Below are positions 15,552 through 22,556 of a DNA stretch of 33,365 nucleotides, piece by piece. The notes below the pieces were generated by a model that saw nothing but the letters and a program-made list of their open reading frames with translations, ran no database searches and was not told the origin of the DNA. The DNA lies in assembly GCA_944332675.1 (NCBI GenBank), contig CALVKJ010000006.1:1-33365 (forward strand), in the 5' to 3' direction. The stretch's first letter is position 1, and each line of letters begins with the position of its first letter. Source of the stretch: an uncultured Bacilli bacterium (GTDB lineage: Bacteria > Bacillota_I > Bacilli_A > RF39 > UBA660). The translations under genes were made by a program, and so were the position numbers.

Positions 15552-15560
15552 ACAGAATAT

Positions 15561-15752
15561 TTATAATTCTTTAATTAGTTTAACTATATCTTTATCAGTT
15601 ATTTCTAATATTTCAATAATTAATTTTAATGTTTTTAAACTTGGTCTAGAAGTACCGTTTTCAATTCTTTGGACTTGTCTAGGACTTATGTTTAGCTTTT
15701 CCGCTAATTCTTCTTGGGTAATGTTATGTTGTATTCGATATTCTTTTATCAT
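15561..15752 (-). CDS. XRE-family repressor, divergent from surface gene P2
   Basis: The 63-residue single-domain Cro/C1 HTH protein has helices in IKEYRIQHNITQEELAEKL, turn and recognition helix NISPRQVQRIENGTSRPS, and TLKLIIEILEITDKDIVKLI. ATG 15752 is preferred over the longer frame from 15800 because the family starts at MIKEYR and AGGCGG lies upstream. The 130-bp region to the divergent P2 gene holds two 13-bp palindromes 20 bp apart (15801-15813 and 15821-15833) and a third at 15775-15789, the typical setting for an autoregulating repressor that also controls its neighbour. Confidence 0.88.
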   Translation of the reverse strand: MIKEYRIQHNITQEELAEKLNISPRQVQRIENGTSRPSLKTLKLIIEILEITDKDIVKLIKEL

Positions 15753-15774
15753 AAGGTACCGCCTAAAGATATAA

Positions 15775-15789
15775 TTCCATAATTTGGAA
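15775..15789. promoter_or_regulatory. Palindrome near the XRE gene, possible operator
   Basis: TTCCATAATTTGGAA is a 15-bp palindrome (TTCCA/TGGAA) between the XRE start and the paired operators. Its sequence differs from the GACAT sites, so it could bind another factor or be chance in AT-rich DNA. Confidence 0.35.
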
Positions 15790-15800
15790 AATAAAGCCAC

Positions 15801-15833
15801 GACATATTGTGTCTTAAATTGACATATGATGTC
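15801..15833. promoter_or_regulatory. Paired operator sites between the XRE repressor and P2
   Basis: GACATATTGTGTC (15801-15813) and GACATATGATGTC (15821-15833) are each palindromic, share the GACATAT half and are centred 20 bp apart, two helical turns. Together with flanking CCAC/GTGG they also form one large imperfect inverted repeat (15798-15837). A TTGACA overlaps the second site. The layout is typical of a Cro/C1-type dimer operator pair. Confidence 0.65.
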
Positions 15834-15881
15834 GTGGTTTTGCTTTATTTTGCTATGTATACTTTTTATGGTAGGTGTATT

Positions 15882-17288
15882 ATGATAAAGAAAAAAATTT
15901 TATTTGGTTTAGTTGGAAGCACATTATGCTTATTTATTTTTATAGTTATATTAAATTTAAAATATGATAATGGTGTAATTATTGAAAATGAAAAAAGTAG
16001 AACTACTGTTAAAAATACAAATGCATTAACAATGATGTATGAAACAGAAGCTAATTCTGGTGAATATCAAGTTTTAGATAGTGATACTTGGATTCAAGAT
16101 GGATATATTTTTAATAACGAACTTTCTAGATGTGAAAATGGAGGAACTCTTTCTTGGAATGATGAAACAAATAAAGTAATTATGCAGACAAATTCTTCTG
16201 ATAAATGTTATGTTTATTTTGATGTATATAGTGTAAAATATTTTAATGAAAAGATTTTAGAGGACAATCCAACAACATTAACTAGAACGGATTTCTCTGC
16301 ACCACTAACAAATGAAAATACAAAGACGATATATAAAGTTTCTGGTAATTGGACAGAAGATATTAATGGTGATGGCGAAGGGGAAGTAGTATACTATTTT
16401 GCAGGTAACGCATTAAACAATTGGGTAAAATTTGGAAAAAATGAAAATGATGAAGATTTGTATTGGAGAATTATAAGAATAAATGAAGATAATAGTGTTA
16501 GGTTGTTATACTCAGGTACATCTCCCAGTACAATAGAAGGATATATTAGTTTGAACTATTACTTTATGTCTTCCTCTGATGTTAAATTTGTTGGTTATAT
16601 GTTTGGTGAATCAGGTACGTTAGATAATAATAGATTAAACACAAATAATTCAAATATTAAAAGCGTTGTAGATGAATGGTATGGAAATACTTTTATGGTT
16701 AAAAATGATCTTGAAGGTAATTTGTTTAATAATTATGTTAGTAAAACAGCTATTTACTGTAATGATAGGGTAAGAACTACAGAAATGCAAAGTTATGAAT
16801 GGTATTATTATGGTGCCTATAATAGACTTTATGATAATAAACATCCATCATATAAATGTGGAAATGATTTTTCGGGTAATTTATTTGATAATTATAGTTA
16901 TTTAGATAAATTCAGTGTAAGCACAACTTATGGAGGAAATGGCGATTTAATATATCCAGTGGCATTGATTACAGCTGATGAAATTGCATATGCTGGTGGA
17001 GTTTATAATATTGATGCAAAAGCGTGGTATTATTATAATTCATTAGGAGAAAGCATAATAGGCGACAACTATTGGTGGACAATGAGCCCATCTTATGGCT
17101 CTTACGCTGGATATGCTAGAGTTTTTTCAATGAATAATGCCACCTTATCAGACCGTAATGCATCGTCTTCGGCAATTAGACCAGTAATATCATTGAAATC
17201 GTGTGTATATTGGTTGTCGGGTGATGGATCAAATTCAAACCCTTATGAAGTTTATTTAGATGACAGTTGTTCATCTGTGGAAAATTAA
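15882..17288 (+). CDS. Membrane-anchored surface protein P2 with two-Cys module and DUF6273-like lectin-type domain
   Basis: A 468-residue protein with one N-terminal membrane segment (about 6-25), then the shared module at 48-115 (LTMMYETEANSGEYQV, LSRCENGG, SSDKCYVYFD; Cys84 and Cys109). The rest is a DUF6273-like, C-type-lectin-related domain: DLYWRIIRINEDNSVRLLYSG near 200, WYYYNSLGESIIGDNYWWTMSPS, then AIRPVISLKS and a final SGDGSNSNPYEV tail. FGE/C-lectin folds of this type often bind ligands at the cell surface. The start is ATG 15882, with GGTAGGTG upstream; the longer frame from 15807 runs through the operators. It is probably repressed by the divergent XRE protein. Confidence 0.82.
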   Translation: MIKKKILFGLVGSTLCLFIFIVILNLKYDNGVIIENEKSRTTVKNTNALTMMYETEANSGEYQVLDSDTWIQDGYIFNNELSRCENGGTLSWNDETNKVIMQTNSSDKCYVYFDVYSVKYFNEKILEDNPTTLTRTDFSAPLTNENTKTIYKVSGNWTEDINGDGEGEVVYYFAGNALNNWVKFGKNENDEDLYWRIIRINEDNSVRLLYSGTSPSTIEGYISLNYYFMSSSDVKFVGYMFGESGTLDNNRLNTNNSNIKSVVDEWYGNTFMVKNDLEGNLFNNYVSKTAIYCNDRVRTTEMQSYEWYYYGAYNRLYDNKHPSYKCGNDFSGNLFDNYSYLDKFSVSTTYGGNGDLIYPVALITADEIAYAGGVYNIDAKAWYYYNSLGESIIGDNYWWTMSPSYGSYAGYARVFSMNNATLSDRNASSSAIRPVISLKSCVYWLSGDGSNSNPYEVYLDDSCSSVEN

Positions 17289-17325
17289 AAAATGTTATTT
17301 TTTATAATTTAACAAATGGATATTT

Positions 17326-17356
17326 AAAAGTGTAATCTTAAATGGATTGCACTTTT
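17326..17356 (+). terminator. Terminator of P2
   Basis: A 12-bp stem (AAAAGTGTAATC / GATTGCACTTTT, one G-T pair) with a 7-nt loop. The T tract is short. The right arm doubles as the -35 region of hisS. Confidence 0.8.
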
Positions 17357-17375
17357 GTTCCTGTGATGTTAAAAT
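17347..17375 (+). promoter_or_regulatory. Promoter of hisS
   Basis: TTGCAC at 17347-17352 and TAAAAT at 17370-17375 are 17 bp apart, with an extended -10 TGT before it. The -35 overlaps the P2 terminator stem. Confidence 0.7.
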
Positions 17376-17402
17376 AGTTACATAAGGAAGGAATGATTTA
17401 AA

Positions 17403-18653
17403 ATGATTGCAAAGCCAAAAGGCACATATGATTTGATGGGAGTAGATGCTAAGATCTATACTTACATAAGTCATGAAATTGAAGATATGATGAGTAATTA
17501 CAACTATGAGCTTATTAGAACACCAATTTTTGAGGCTAGTGAATTATTCCATCGTAGTGTTGGTGAAACTACGGATATTGTAACAAAGGAAACTTACGAT
17601 TTTAAAGATCGGGGAGATAGAAACATTACCCTTAGACCTGAAGGAACTGCGGGAGTTGTTAGAAGTGTAATTGAAAATAAGTTATATGGCAATAAGAATG
17701 ATGCTATAAAACTTTATTACAATGGAACAATGTATCGTTATGAAAGACCTCAATCTGGGAGAAATAGGGAATTTACCCAATTTGGTATCGAAGCATTTAA
17801 TTCAAATGATCCAATGCTTGATGCTGAAGTAATAAGTGTTAGTTATTATCTTTTAAATAATTTAGGGATTGAAGCTACTGTTGCTATAAATTCACTAGGT
17901 GATGCCGAATCTAGAAAGAATTATACAGATGCTTTAGTTAAATATTTGAAGCCACACATTAATGATTTATGTGAAGACTGTCAAAATAGAATTAATACAA
18001 ATCCACTTAGAATACTTGATTGTAAAGTTGATAAGGATAGCGAAATACTTAAAAATGTTCCTAAAATTAGTGATTATTTAAGTAAAGAAAGTAAAGAACG
18101 TTTTGAAAAAGTAAAAGAATATTTAAATATCTTAGATATTAATTATGAAGTTAACGAAAATATTGTTCGAGGACTTGATTATTATGATGAAAATGTTTGG
18201 GAATATATTGCTGATAGTGATGGAGTTACTCTCGGTGGTGGTGGAAGATATAACCACTTAGTTGAGGCTCTTGATGGCCCAAGTATACCAGCGGTAGGAT
18301 TTGCAATGGGCATTGAAAGAATAATTTTAAATATTAAAGAAAATATTGAAGTTAAGAATCTTGATCAAGCAGTTGATGTTTATATTATGAGTGTGAGTGA
18401 TGAAGAAAAAATCCGAGCACTAGAAATTGCACAATATTTAAGGCTTAATAATGTAGCAACAGAAATAAATAGTTGTAATTTAAGTATGAAATCACAATTT
18501 AAAATTGCTGATAGATTACAAGCTAAATTCTTAATTATTTTAAATAATGAAGATTTACAAAAAGGCTTGGTTAATATTAAGGATAATGCTACAAAAGAAG
18601 AAATAAAGGTTGATGAAGCAGAAGTAGTCGATTGGATTTTAGGTAATATTTAA
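17403..18653 (+). CDS. hisS: Histidyl-tRNA synthetase
   Basis: A class II synthetase charging tRNA(His). The 416 residues are the normal bacterial length. It shows the N-terminal KPKGTYDLMG, motif 1, motif 2 (MYRYERPQSGRNREFTQFGIE), the HisRS-specific signatures VRGLDYY and GGGGRYNHLVE, motif 3 (PAVGFAMGIERIIL) and a C-terminal anticodon-binding domain (DVYIMSVSDEEKIRALEIAQYLR). AAGGAAGG precedes ATG. The gene opens a run with the unknown gene at 18670 and asnS. In many Firmicutes hisS is followed by aspS; here aspS is elsewhere. Confidence 0.97.
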   Translation: MIAKPKGTYDLMGVDAKIYTYISHEIEDMMSNYNYELIRTPIFEASELFHRSVGETTDIVTKETYDFKDRGDRNITLRPEGTAGVVRSVIENKLYGNKNDAIKLYYNGTMYRYERPQSGRNREFTQFGIEAFNSNDPMLDAEVISVSYYLLNNLGIEATVAINSLGDAESRKNYTDALVKYLKPHINDLCEDCQNRINTNPLRILDCKVDKDSEILKNVPKISDYLSKESKERFEKVKEYLNILDINYEVNENIVRGLDYYDENVWEYIADSDGVTLGGGGRYNHLVEALDGPSIPAVGFAMGIERIILNIKENIEVKNLDQAVDVYIMSVSDEEKIRALEIAQYLRLNNVATEINSCNLSMKSQFKIADRLQAKFLIILNNEDLQKGLVNIKDNATKEEIKVDEAEVVDWILGNI

Positions 18654-18669
18654 TATTTTTGAGGGGTTT

Positions 18670-19065
18670 ATGGAAGCAGAAATTGTTGAATTTAGTAAAA
18701 GAGATAGTGATATAAGGCTTATTAGACGTTGGTGGCGGAGTAATCCCGCTTTTTCTACAATAGATGAAGATATTGTTTTTGAGGATTTACTAGAAAATCA
18801 TTTTACAAAAATAGTAGCATTTATGGCATTTATGTGGATGAATAACGAAAATCCTAAGGATGTTGTAGTTTTTTCAATAAATAGCGGAACTATTGATGAA
18901 TTGCGTAAACCAGAAATGAATTTTGAAGAAATAGAAAATATGGATGGTTTGATTGAAAAATTTTTAATGGCAATAAAAAATGAATTAGAAAAAGAAGAAA
19001 TTTTAAATGATGAAAAAATTCGGGAGAGATTAAAAAGTGCGTTTAATGCATTATTTGGTATGTAA
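18670..19065 (+). CDS. Unknown 131-residue soluble protein between hisS and asnS
   Basis: No family recognised. The protein is acidic, lacks a signal or membrane segment and looks mostly helical. Notable features are RRWWRSNPAFSTIDED near the N-terminus, a hydrophobic helix FTKIVAFMAFMWMNNENP, and a lysine/glutamate-rich C-terminal helix. It has a good ribosome site (GAGGGG) 16 bp after hisS and ends 11 bp before asnS, so it is translated as part of the synthetase operon. A role in translation is only suggested by position. Confidence 0.72.
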   Translation: MEAEIVEFSKRDSDIRLIRRWWRSNPAFSTIDEDIVFEDLLENHFTKIVAFMAFMWMNNENPKDVVVFSINSGTIDELRKPEMNFEEIENMDGLIEKFLMAIKNELEKEEILNDEKIRERLKSAFNALFGM

Positions 19066-19076
19066 AGGAGAAAAAT

Positions 19077-20447
19077 ATGACTATTAAAGAAATCTTAGAT
19101 AAAAAAGAGGAATTATTAGATAAGAAAATTACTGTAAGCGGTTGGATTAGAAATCATCGCCCTCAGAAAGAATTTGGATTTATTGATTTTTCTGATGGAA
19201 CTTGTTTTAAACATTTGCAAATTGTTTATGATAATACTTTAGAAAATTTTAGTGAAATATCAAAATTATTGGTAGGTTGTTCTTTAGAAATTGAAGGTAT
19301 TTTGGTTAAATCTAGTGGTAATCAGGATGTTGAGGTAAAGGCTGATAAAATTATTCTTTTAGGTGAATGCCCAGAAGATTATCCAATTCAACCGAAAAGA
19401 CATACAAAAGAATTTTTAAGAGAACAAGCATACTTAAGAGCTAGAACTAATATGTTTCAAGCGGTATTTCGTATTCGTTCTTTAGCAGCTCAAGCGATTC
19501 ACAAGTATTTTGGTGATAATGGGTATGTGTATGTTAATACACCTATTATTACTGCAAGCGATTGTGAAGGCGCTGGGGAAATGTTTCAAGTTACAACTCT
19601 CGATTTAGATCGTATTGCTAAGAGTGGCAAAGTAGAATATGATAAAGATTTCTTTGGTAAAAAAGCAGGTCTTACAGTATCTGGCCAATTAGAGGGCGAA
19701 ACTTATGCTATGGCCTTTTCTAAAATTTATACTTTTGGACCGACTTTTAGAGCAGAAAACTCTAATACTAAAACTCATATGTCTGAATTTTGGATGATTG
19801 AACCAGAAATAGCTTTTTGTGATTTAAATGGACTTATGGATGTTGAAGAAGATATGCTTAAATATGTCATTAATTATTGCTTAGTAAATGGCAAGGATGA
19901 AATGGAATTCTTAGATAAGTTTGTTGAAAAGGGCTTGATAGAAAAGTTAACTAAACTTGTTAATAGCAAGTTTACGAGAGTTACTCACGAAGAAGTAATT
20001 ACTATTTTAAAGGAATCTAAGCAAAAATGGGAATTTGAACCAAATTATGGTGAAGATATAGCTAAAGAACACGAAAAATATATAACTGAATATTTTGATG
20101 GCCCAGTATTTATTACGAATTGGCCGAAGGATATAAAAGCATTTTATATGAAACAAAATGAGGACGGTAAGACAGTTGCAGCGGTCGATTTAGAAGTTCC
20201 TGGTGTAGGTGAACTAATGGGAGGAAGCCAAAGAGAAGAAGACTATAATAAATTAACTAATAGAATGAAAGAACTTGATATGGATCCAAATGAAATGTAT
20301 TGGTATGTAAATTTAAGAAAATATGGTACTTGTGTTCATTCTGGATTTGGCTTAGGTTTTGAAAGATTGGTAATGTATTTAACAGGTATGGAAAATATTA
20401 GAGATGTAATTCCATATTATCGTACTCCAGGAAATTGTGATTTTTAA
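19077..20447 (+). CDS. asnS: Asparaginyl-tRNA synthetase
   Basis: A class II synthetase charging tRNA(Asn) directly. The 456 residues include the OB-fold (VSGWIRNHRPQKEFGFIDFSDG), the AsnRS-type block FGPTFRAENSNTKTHMSEFWMIEPE (motif 2), the AsnRS-specific insertion between motifs 1 and 2 (VTTLDLDRIAKSGKVEYDKDFF) and motif 3 (GFGLGFERLVMYLTGMENIRDVIPYYRTPG). AAAGGAG precedes ATG. With aspS2-gatCAB also present, this genome has both routes to Asn-tRNA. Confidence 0.96.
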   Translation: MTIKEILDKKEELLDKKITVSGWIRNHRPQKEFGFIDFSDGTCFKHLQIVYDNTLENFSEISKLLVGCSLEIEGILVKSSGNQDVEVKADKIILLGECPEDYPIQPKRHTKEFLREQAYLRARTNMFQAVFRIRSLAAQAIHKYFGDNGYVYVNTPIITASDCEGAGEMFQVTTLDLDRIAKSGKVEYDKDFFGKKAGLTVSGQLEGETYAMAFSKIYTFGPTFRAENSNTKTHMSEFWMIEPEIAFCDLNGLMDVEEDMLKYVINYCLVNGKDEMEFLDKFVEKGLIEKLTKLVNSKFTRVTHEEVITILKESKQKWEFEPNYGEDIAKEHEKYITEYFDGPVFITNWPKDIKAFYMKQNEDGKTVAAVDLEVPGVGELMGGSQREEDYNKLTNRMKELDMDPNEMYWYVNLRKYGTCVHSGFGLGFERLVMYLTGMENIRDVIPYYRTPGNCDF

Positions 20448-20511
20448 CTTTATAAAAGATATTATAGAAGATTGTTTATCAAAAATATAGATTATTGAAA
20501 GGCAAGGAAAA

Positions 20512-21063
20512 ATGAATAAAATTATAGTTGTAGTTGGTATGTGTGGGGTTGGTAAGACGGTTGCGTGTGATTATTTGGAATCACTTGGTTTGGATAGAAT
20601 ATATTTTGGAGCTATTACTTTTGAAAAGTTAAAAGAAGAAGGATTGGAAGCTACCCCTGATAATGAACGGTTGATGAGAGAAAAATTACGTGAAAATGGG
20701 GGAATGGGAGTTTTTGCTACTTTAAATTTACCAAAGTTAGAGAAAATGGTAGAAAAAAATAATGTAGTAGTTGAAAGTCTTTATTCGTGGGATGAATTAA
20801 AAATTGTCCAAGAAAGATTTGGTGAACAAGTAATAACAGTTGCTATTACTGCTGATAAAGCATTACGTTATGATCGTCTTGCTAAGAGAGATATTAGACC
20901 ATTTAGCTTGGAAGATGCAATAAAAAGAGATATTACAGAAATAGAAAATATTGCTAAAGCGGGGCCAATTGCTTATGCTGATTATTTCGTTGATAATAAT
21001 GGATCGATTGAAGAATTTCATCAAAGAATAAATGATTTGTTAGAAAAAGTGAATAATGAATGA
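20512..21063 (+). CDS. P-loop NMP-kinase-like protein (dephospho-CoA kinase-like)
   Basis: A 183-residue P-loop protein with Walker A GMCGVGKT (residues 9-16), an LMREKLRENGGMGVFA segment, a hydrophobic VVVESLYSWDEL strand and a lid-like RYDRLAKRDIRPFSLEDAIKRD. The pattern is close to the AAA_18/UPF0200 and dephospho-CoA-kinase-like kinases. The substrate is unknown. It starts 64 bp after asnS. The small antitoxin-like ORF begins inside its last 8 bp. Confidence 0.75.
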   Translation: MNKIIVVVGMCGVGKTVACDYLESLGLDRIYFGAITFEKLKEEGLEATPDNERLMREKLRENGGMGVFATLNLPKLEKMVEKNNVVVESLYSWDELKIVQERFGEQVITVAITADKALRYDRLAKRDIRPFSLEDAIKRDITEIENIAKAGPIAYADYFVDNNGSIEEFHQRINDLLEKVNNE

Positions 21064-21214
21064 TTTAAATAAAGAAGCTGTAGAAGAAGCTTTAGCGAGT
21101 GTAGAATTAGAAGATTTAAAAGTAAGTGAAGATGTAATACAAGATGCTCTTGATGAAAAAAAAGACATAAAGTTAGTAAGGAATAAAGGAGAAAAATGTG
21201 ATGGAAAGTCATGA
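21056..21214 (+). CDS. VbhA-like antitoxin (small ORF, partner of Fic)
   Basis: The 52-residue frame reads AVEEALASVELEDLKVSEDV over residues 8-27. This resembles the VbhA-family antitoxin helix that blocks Fic proteins through an S/T-x-x-x-E-G/N motif; here the motif is S-VEL-E-D, with Asp in the last position. It starts in the overlap with the preceding gene's stop, and its 3' end overlaps the fic start by 14 bp, the compact arrangement of toxin-antitoxin pairs. It appears intact although its toxin is broken. Confidence 0.65.
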   Translation: MNDLNKEAVEEALASVELEDLKVSEDVIQDALDEKKDIKLVRNKGEKCDGKS

Positions 21215-21660
21215 TGCTAGATGGGATAATTATTTTTATCTAGGAACAAATGTCTTGAAAAACAAATGGAGAGTTTCGAAATGTCGATATACGTAAAGAT
21301 TTTTATTTTGTAACTAATAGCGAAATCTAATCGAGTTTAAACATAGTTTTAAGTGAGATGCATAATGATTTTTTGAAATGTCAAACTTATCAAGATTATG
21401 TCATATTTTTAGCAGAATTTTACTATGATATATTGACCGTACATCCTTTTAGAGAAGGTAATGGCAGAACAACTAGAGAATTCTTAAGGGAATTTGTCGA
21501 CAAGTACATAAAAGACTATAAATTAAAATGGTCAAGAATGGATAAAGAACAATTAAATATGGGTGTTAAATATGGCTATGTTGGTAAAAGTTTGCTAGAA
21601 ATAGAAATTGCCAAAGGTTTGGTGAGTAGAGAAGAAGAATTAACTAGTAATGCTAGATAA
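21201..21660 (+). pseudogene. Decayed Fic-domain (AMPylase) toxin gene
   Basis: The gene begins well (AAAGGAG, ATG 21201, MESHDARWDNYFYLGTNVLKN), the usual N-terminus of small Fic proteins. About 45 residues seem deleted at 21270, after which the frame changes to GEFRNVDIRKDFYFVTNSEI (Fic GEFR block) and hits a stop at 21328-21330. The last part (from 21358) keeps a perfect Fic active-site loop HPFREGNGRTTREF, where the His is the catalytic base for transfer of AMP to target proteins. The deletion, frameshift and stop make a full toxin impossible. The C-terminal 100 residues could still be translated from ATG 21358 but lack the first Fic helices. Confidence 0.88.
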
Positions 21661-21682
21661 TTTATTAATATAAATGTTTTGG

Positions 21683-21718
21683 AAAGTACGGCGATAAATT
21701 AGTTCGTACTTTTATTAT
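21683..21718 (+). terminator. Terminator-like hairpin after fic
   Basis: AAAGTACG (21683-21690) pairs perfectly with CGTACTTT (21705-21712), followed by a modest T-rich tract. Confidence 0.6.
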
Positions 21719-21738
21719 TTAGAATGGGAAAGGAAAAT

Positions 21739-22326
21739 ATGAATTTATCAGAAGAAGATACATACTTATTGTTAAACAGCTTAAATTTTAAAGGACAGAT
21801 AAGTGATAATTTAAAAAATGCATATAGTGATTATAAGCTTGGAAAAGTAACGGATTTTTCTTTAGAGATGGCTGAAGAAATGGAAGTTACTTTTATATTA
21901 GAACAGTTGGGATTTTCGATTAATGAAATTGGGACATTTTTGTATGCTAAAATGATTGTTGGTGTTTTATCTTATTTAAAAGGAATACCAGTGCGGGGTA
22001 TAGTTTTAACAAGTGATGAATTAATTGAACAATTAAATAATAAATTTTCACAATTTTATTTAGATGTTGCTCGCAATGACTTAGATATTGGTATTAAGAC
22101 TTATCATTTTGCTATTGAGAGATCTATTTTAGCAATAGATACAAAGAAATGTAAAGAAAGATGCATTCAAATCTTGGGTGAATGTTATGATTTAACAGAT
22201 TATCCTAAAAATGCTTTTTTAATTGCTACTTATATATATGGTGTTAATAAAAAACGTGATGAAGATGAATTAATACGGAAAAGAATTTCTATTAAAAGTG
22301 ATAGCTTGACAAGTAAAATAAATTAA
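21739..22326 (+). CDS. Spo0A C-terminal-domain-like protein without a receiver domain
   Basis: A 195-residue soluble protein. From about residue 43 it follows the pattern of the Spo0A DNA-binding domain: VTFILEQLGFSINEIGTFLY against ITxIIHEIGVPAHIKGYxYL, KTYHFAIERSI against RAIRHAIEVAW, and YPKNAFLIATYIYGV against KPTNSEFIAMVADKL. The order and spacing agree apart from one insertion (about 15 residues). It has no phosphoacceptor domain, and the SRVER recognition segment of Spo0A is not kept, so its DNA target would differ. The start is ATG 21739, with GGGAAAGGA just upstream; an in-frame ATG at 21724 is less likely. The promoter of the next leader lies in its 3' end. The similarity was read by eye. 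Confidence 0.5.
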   Translation: MNLSEEDTYLLLNSLNFKGQISDNLKNAYSDYKLGKVTDFSLEMAEEMEVTFILEQLGFSINEIGTFLYAKMIVGVLSYLKGIPVRGIVLTSDELIEQLNNKFSQFYLDVARNDLDIGIKTYHFAIERSILAIDTKKCKERCIQILGECYDLTDYPKNAFLIATYIYGVNKKRDEDELIRKRISIKSDSLTSKIN

Positions 22327-22334
22327 TGTAAAAT
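22306..22334 (+). promoter_or_regulatory. Promoter of the aspS2-gatCAB T-box leader
   Basis: TTGACA at 22306-22311 and TAAAAT at 22329-22334 are 17 bp apart. The -35 lies in the 3' end of the Spo0A-like gene. Confidence 0.8.
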
Positions 22335-22340
22335 TATGAC

Positions 22341-22540
22341 ATATCGATTTTTTATGGGAAACGAGTAGTTTAGAGGAACCTTAACAGAGAAGGTTAGATG
22401 CTGGAAATACCGAAGGGAAATTTAGATGAAAAACAGTTCCAAGATACATAAAAACGCAGGAGTGCGATAAAATAACTTGAGCCTAGAAAAGTAAGGTGGC
22501 ACCGCGGACTTGTTCGCCCTTACAGTTTCTAGGTTTTTTT
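22341..22540 (+). ncRNA. T-box riboswitch leader, probable Asn specifier (AAC)
   Basis: The T-box sequence (TGGCACCGCGG) is at 22497-22507 and AGAGA at 22386-22390, followed by the GGT/ACC apical hairpin. The stem I base pairs GGAAC (22375-22379) with GTTCC (22436-22440). In the specifier loop just before this, AAC (22432-22434) is followed by AG, exactly as GAT-AG in the aspS1 leader. AAC is an Asn codon, which fits regulation of the indirect Asn-tRNA pathway. A GAA Glu codon (22428-22430) lies one base upstream in the same loop. The terminator pairs CCTAGAAA (22482-22489) with TTTCTAGG (22526-22533), plus GTAAGG/CCTTAC, then seven Ts. Confidence 0.9.
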
Positions 22541-22556
22541 AGTTAAAGGAGAGAAT

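Noticed and set aside
17050-17210. The P2 C-terminus looks like the lectin-type variable region of diversity-generating retroelement targets.
   Set aside because: There is no reverse transcriptase, template repeat or accessory gene in the window, and the DUF6273-like fold explains the similarity.
21358-21660. The C-terminal Fic fragment as an independent functional gene.
   Set aside because: It lacks the first helices of the Fic fold and has no ribosome site before its ATG; upstream remnants in other frames show that it is part of a broken gene.
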